The position numbers were made by a program, and so were the translations under genes. Under the pieces are notes generated by a model, which worked only from the letters and a program-made list of their open reading frames with translations, searched no databases and had not been told where the DNA came from. From DASSFZ01 sp036514635 (GTDB lineage: Bacteria > Chloroflexota > Anaerolineae > Fen-1058), in assembly GCA_036514635.1 (NCBI GenBank), contig DATBWU010000133.1, positions 1 to 5,752 on the forward strand: a stretch of 5,752 nucleotides of DNA. Direction: 5' to 3'. This document shows positions 4,968 to 5,752 of the stretch, one piece after another; the stretch's first letter is position 1, and each line of letters begins with the position of its first letter.

Positions 4968-5534
4968 CTATCTCGACCTCCCTTGAACTTCCTTGTCTCC
5001 TTCTCCACTCTGGCCTGGAGAGGCGAACAGCGCGGGCGGGTGCGGTGACAAGAGAGCCAATGCATTGATCGCCACTAACGCCAGTCCGAAGAGGCCGCGG
5101 GTCACCACGTATGCGCCGATTTCGCCCAGCTGGCTTTCTGCCACACGGTTGAGCAGCAAGAATGAGGGGATCTGAGCGACCGTGTCGAATGCAAGCACGG
5201 CCACGAGCGCAATGCGCGAAACGCGCTGCTCGCGCCAGGCCAGCGCCGCCAGCCAACCGGTGACGGCGACACCCAGGGCTAGCAGTTCCAGAATGAATAT
5301 GCCGAACACCGCAAACTGTAGCAGCGCAAAGGGTGAGAGCCACACGAGCGACGTCGCGATCCAGTTGCCGACCGGCCCGATGCGTGAAGGCGTGGCCGGC
5401 GTGAGCGGGTCGAGTTTGAACAATATGAACGCCAGCGCGCCGAGCGCGGGCAGAATGCTGGTCACGAGGCAATCGGCCACCAGCAGTACTCGAATGGCAA
5501 GAGGTTGAGGAGGGAAAGCGATTGGTCTTCGCAT
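4968..5534 (-). CDS. Five-helix membrane protein of unknown function
   Basis: This is a 188-residue, strongly hydrophobic protein. Predicted membrane segments are at about 14-39, 57-77, 78-100, 107-128 and 140-162. A proline-rich loop (LDPLTPATPSRIGP, 41-54) lies between the first two, and a basic stretch (REQRVSR, 101-107) follows the third. There is no obvious signal peptide apart from helix 1 and no catalytic motif I can name. The tail after the last helix (163-188, SPHPPALFASPGQSGEGDKE...) differs in composition and appears to be encoded by a palindromic repeat (see 4992-5052). The ATG is supported by AGGTGATCC (5539-5547), four bases upstream. It precedes the acyl-CoA dehydrogenase by 14 bases. 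Co-transcription is likely, but a metabolic link is not shown; the pairing may be incidental. The pattern resembles generic small multi-helix integral membrane proteins of Chloroflexota, and no family is assigned. Confidence 0.75.
   Translation of the reverse strand: MRRPIAFPPQPLAIRVLLVADCLVTSILPALGALAFILFKLDPLTPATPSRIGPVGNWIATSLVWLSPFALLQFAVFGIFILELLALGVAVTGWLAALAWREQRVSRIALVAVLAFDTVAQIPSFLLLNRVAESQLGEIGAYVVTRGLFGLALVAINALALLSPHPPALFASPGQSGEGDKEVQGRSR
4992..5052. repeat. Diverged palindromic element forming the 3' coding end of the membrane protein gene
   Basis: Outer inverted ends CTTGTC (4992-4997) and GACAAG (5047-5052) enclose an inner hairpin, TCTCCA (5002-5007) with TGGAGA (5016-5021), extended by a G-T and a C-G pair. 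Size (~61 bases) and the layout CTCC-loop-GGAGAGG followed by a G-rich tail and GGTGA resemble the repeats at 104-157 and 190-244. It encodes residues 161-181 of the membrane protein. Homology with the other repeats is inferred from architecture, because base identity is low. Confidence 0.42.
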
Positions 5535-5538
5535 GGAT

Positions 5539-5547
5539 GGATCACCT
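5539..5547 (-). promoter_or_regulatory. Extended Shine-Dalgarno of the membrane protein gene
   Basis: AGGTGATCC on the minus strand is complementary to GGATCACCT, the conserved 3' end of 16S rRNA, over nine bases. It lies 4 bases before ATG 5534. Together with the similar site before the acyl-CoA dehydrogenase, it supports both minus-strand starts. Confidence 0.7.
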
Positions 5548-5583
5548 GAGAGACTGTCTTAAAAGTCATTGCGAGAATTCCAC

Positions 5584-5599
5584 ATCGCCGGGCGGTGAT
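5584..5599. repeat. Small hairpin upstream of the membrane protein gene
   Basis: ATCGCCG pairs with CGGTGAT around GG (seven pairs, one G-T). It lies about 50 bases upstream of the membrane protein start, between flanking 7-base inverted sequences CTGTCTT (5554-5560) and AAGACAG (5607-5613). It could be a leader hairpin or part of a larger repeat. No convincing promoter for the minus-strand pair was found here. Confidence 0.4.
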
Positions 5600-5619
5600 A
5601 TGCCTGAAGACAGAAACTG

Positions 5620-5734
5620 GCGCGGCGTGTCCGCGCGGCGATGAATTCGCTGCGCTACTCCGCTGCGCCCGATGAATCGGGCTAGTCGGATTCATCCGAC
5701 GCTGGGGTGTAGCCCGCCGAGTTCATCGGCGGGC
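5620..5734. repeat. Cluster of short hairpins with a shared GA-TTCA-TC core
   Basis: Consecutive stem-loops are packed with almost no spacing. GCGCGGCGA/TCGCTGCGC pair at 5633-5641 and 5647-5655, and an alternative GCGCGG/CCGCGC pairs at 5620-5636. GCCCGA/TCGGGC pair at 5667-5672 and 5677-5682. GTCGGA/TCCGAC pair at 5685-5690 and 5695-5700. GCCCGCCGA/TCGGCGGGC pair at 5712-5720 and 5726-5734. Read on one strand or the other, the loops are TTCA or NTTCA, closed by GA and TC, while the outer stem bases differ but remain paired. An exact direct repeat, CGCTGCGC, occurs at 5648-5655 and 5661-5668. No credible gene covers 5535-5752. This looks like a compound intergenic repeat, with its right edge possibly beyond the window. 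Confidence 0.7.
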
Positions 5735-5752
5735 GGGCACAACCTGGCAACG

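Noticed and set aside
4364..5068. 234-residue plus-strand open frame
   Set aside because: It is antisense to the acyl-CoA dehydrogenase, which has full family signatures; composition is typical of a shadow frame.
5462..5695. 77-residue minus-strand open frame spanning the hairpin cluster
   Set aside because: It runs through palindromic repeats and into the membrane protein gene in another frame, with no ribosome site and no recognisable domain.

Overview
The window is GC-rich and densely coded. It looks like a chromosomal piece of a Chloroflexota (green non-sulfur) bacterium. This is an inference from three things: abundant small palindromic intergenic repeats (a CTCTCCT-loop-AGGAGAG hairpin, an AGAAACC/GGTTTCT palindrome, GA-TTCA-TC hairpins), a large membrane glycosyltransferase with a C-terminal beta-rich domain of a kind common in that phylum, and Shine-Dalgarno sites of the AGGTGATCC type. 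No rRNA, tRNA, CRISPR array or insertion sequence transposase is visible.

Layout. Positions 1-266 hold no gene. They carry one partial and two near-complete copies of a ~54-base palindromic repeat, the last ending 22 bases before the first gene. Positions 267-1307 (+) encode a complete stand-alone reverse transcriptase with the YVDD catalytic box and the IGNLTSQ motif typical of diversity-generating retroelement (DGR) enzymes. No template repeat, variable repeat or Avd accessory gene is recognisable here. Five bases later, 1313-3316 (+) encodes a polytopic GT-C type glycosyltransferase. Positions 3372-3463 hold a convincing sigma70-type promoter, overlapping palindromes and a strong ribosome binding site for a 77-residue two-helix membrane protein (3464-3697, +). 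Two structured repeats (3714-3746 and 3761-3780) separate it from a convergent minus-strand pair: a five-helix membrane protein of unknown function (4968-5534) followed 14 bases later by an acyl-CoA dehydrogenase (3802-4953). The right end (5535-5752) contains no gene but a run of small hairpins sharing a GA-TTCA-TC core.

How the genes relate. The minus-strand pair is probably one transcription unit, with membrane protein first and acyl-CoA dehydrogenase second. The reverse transcriptase and glycosyltransferase are close enough to be co-transcribed, but no functional link is evident. The small membrane protein has its own promoter. The most unusual content is the DGR-type reverse transcriptase without visible DGR partners, together with several classes of palindromic repeat, one of which seems to have become the C-terminal coding sequence of the membrane protein.
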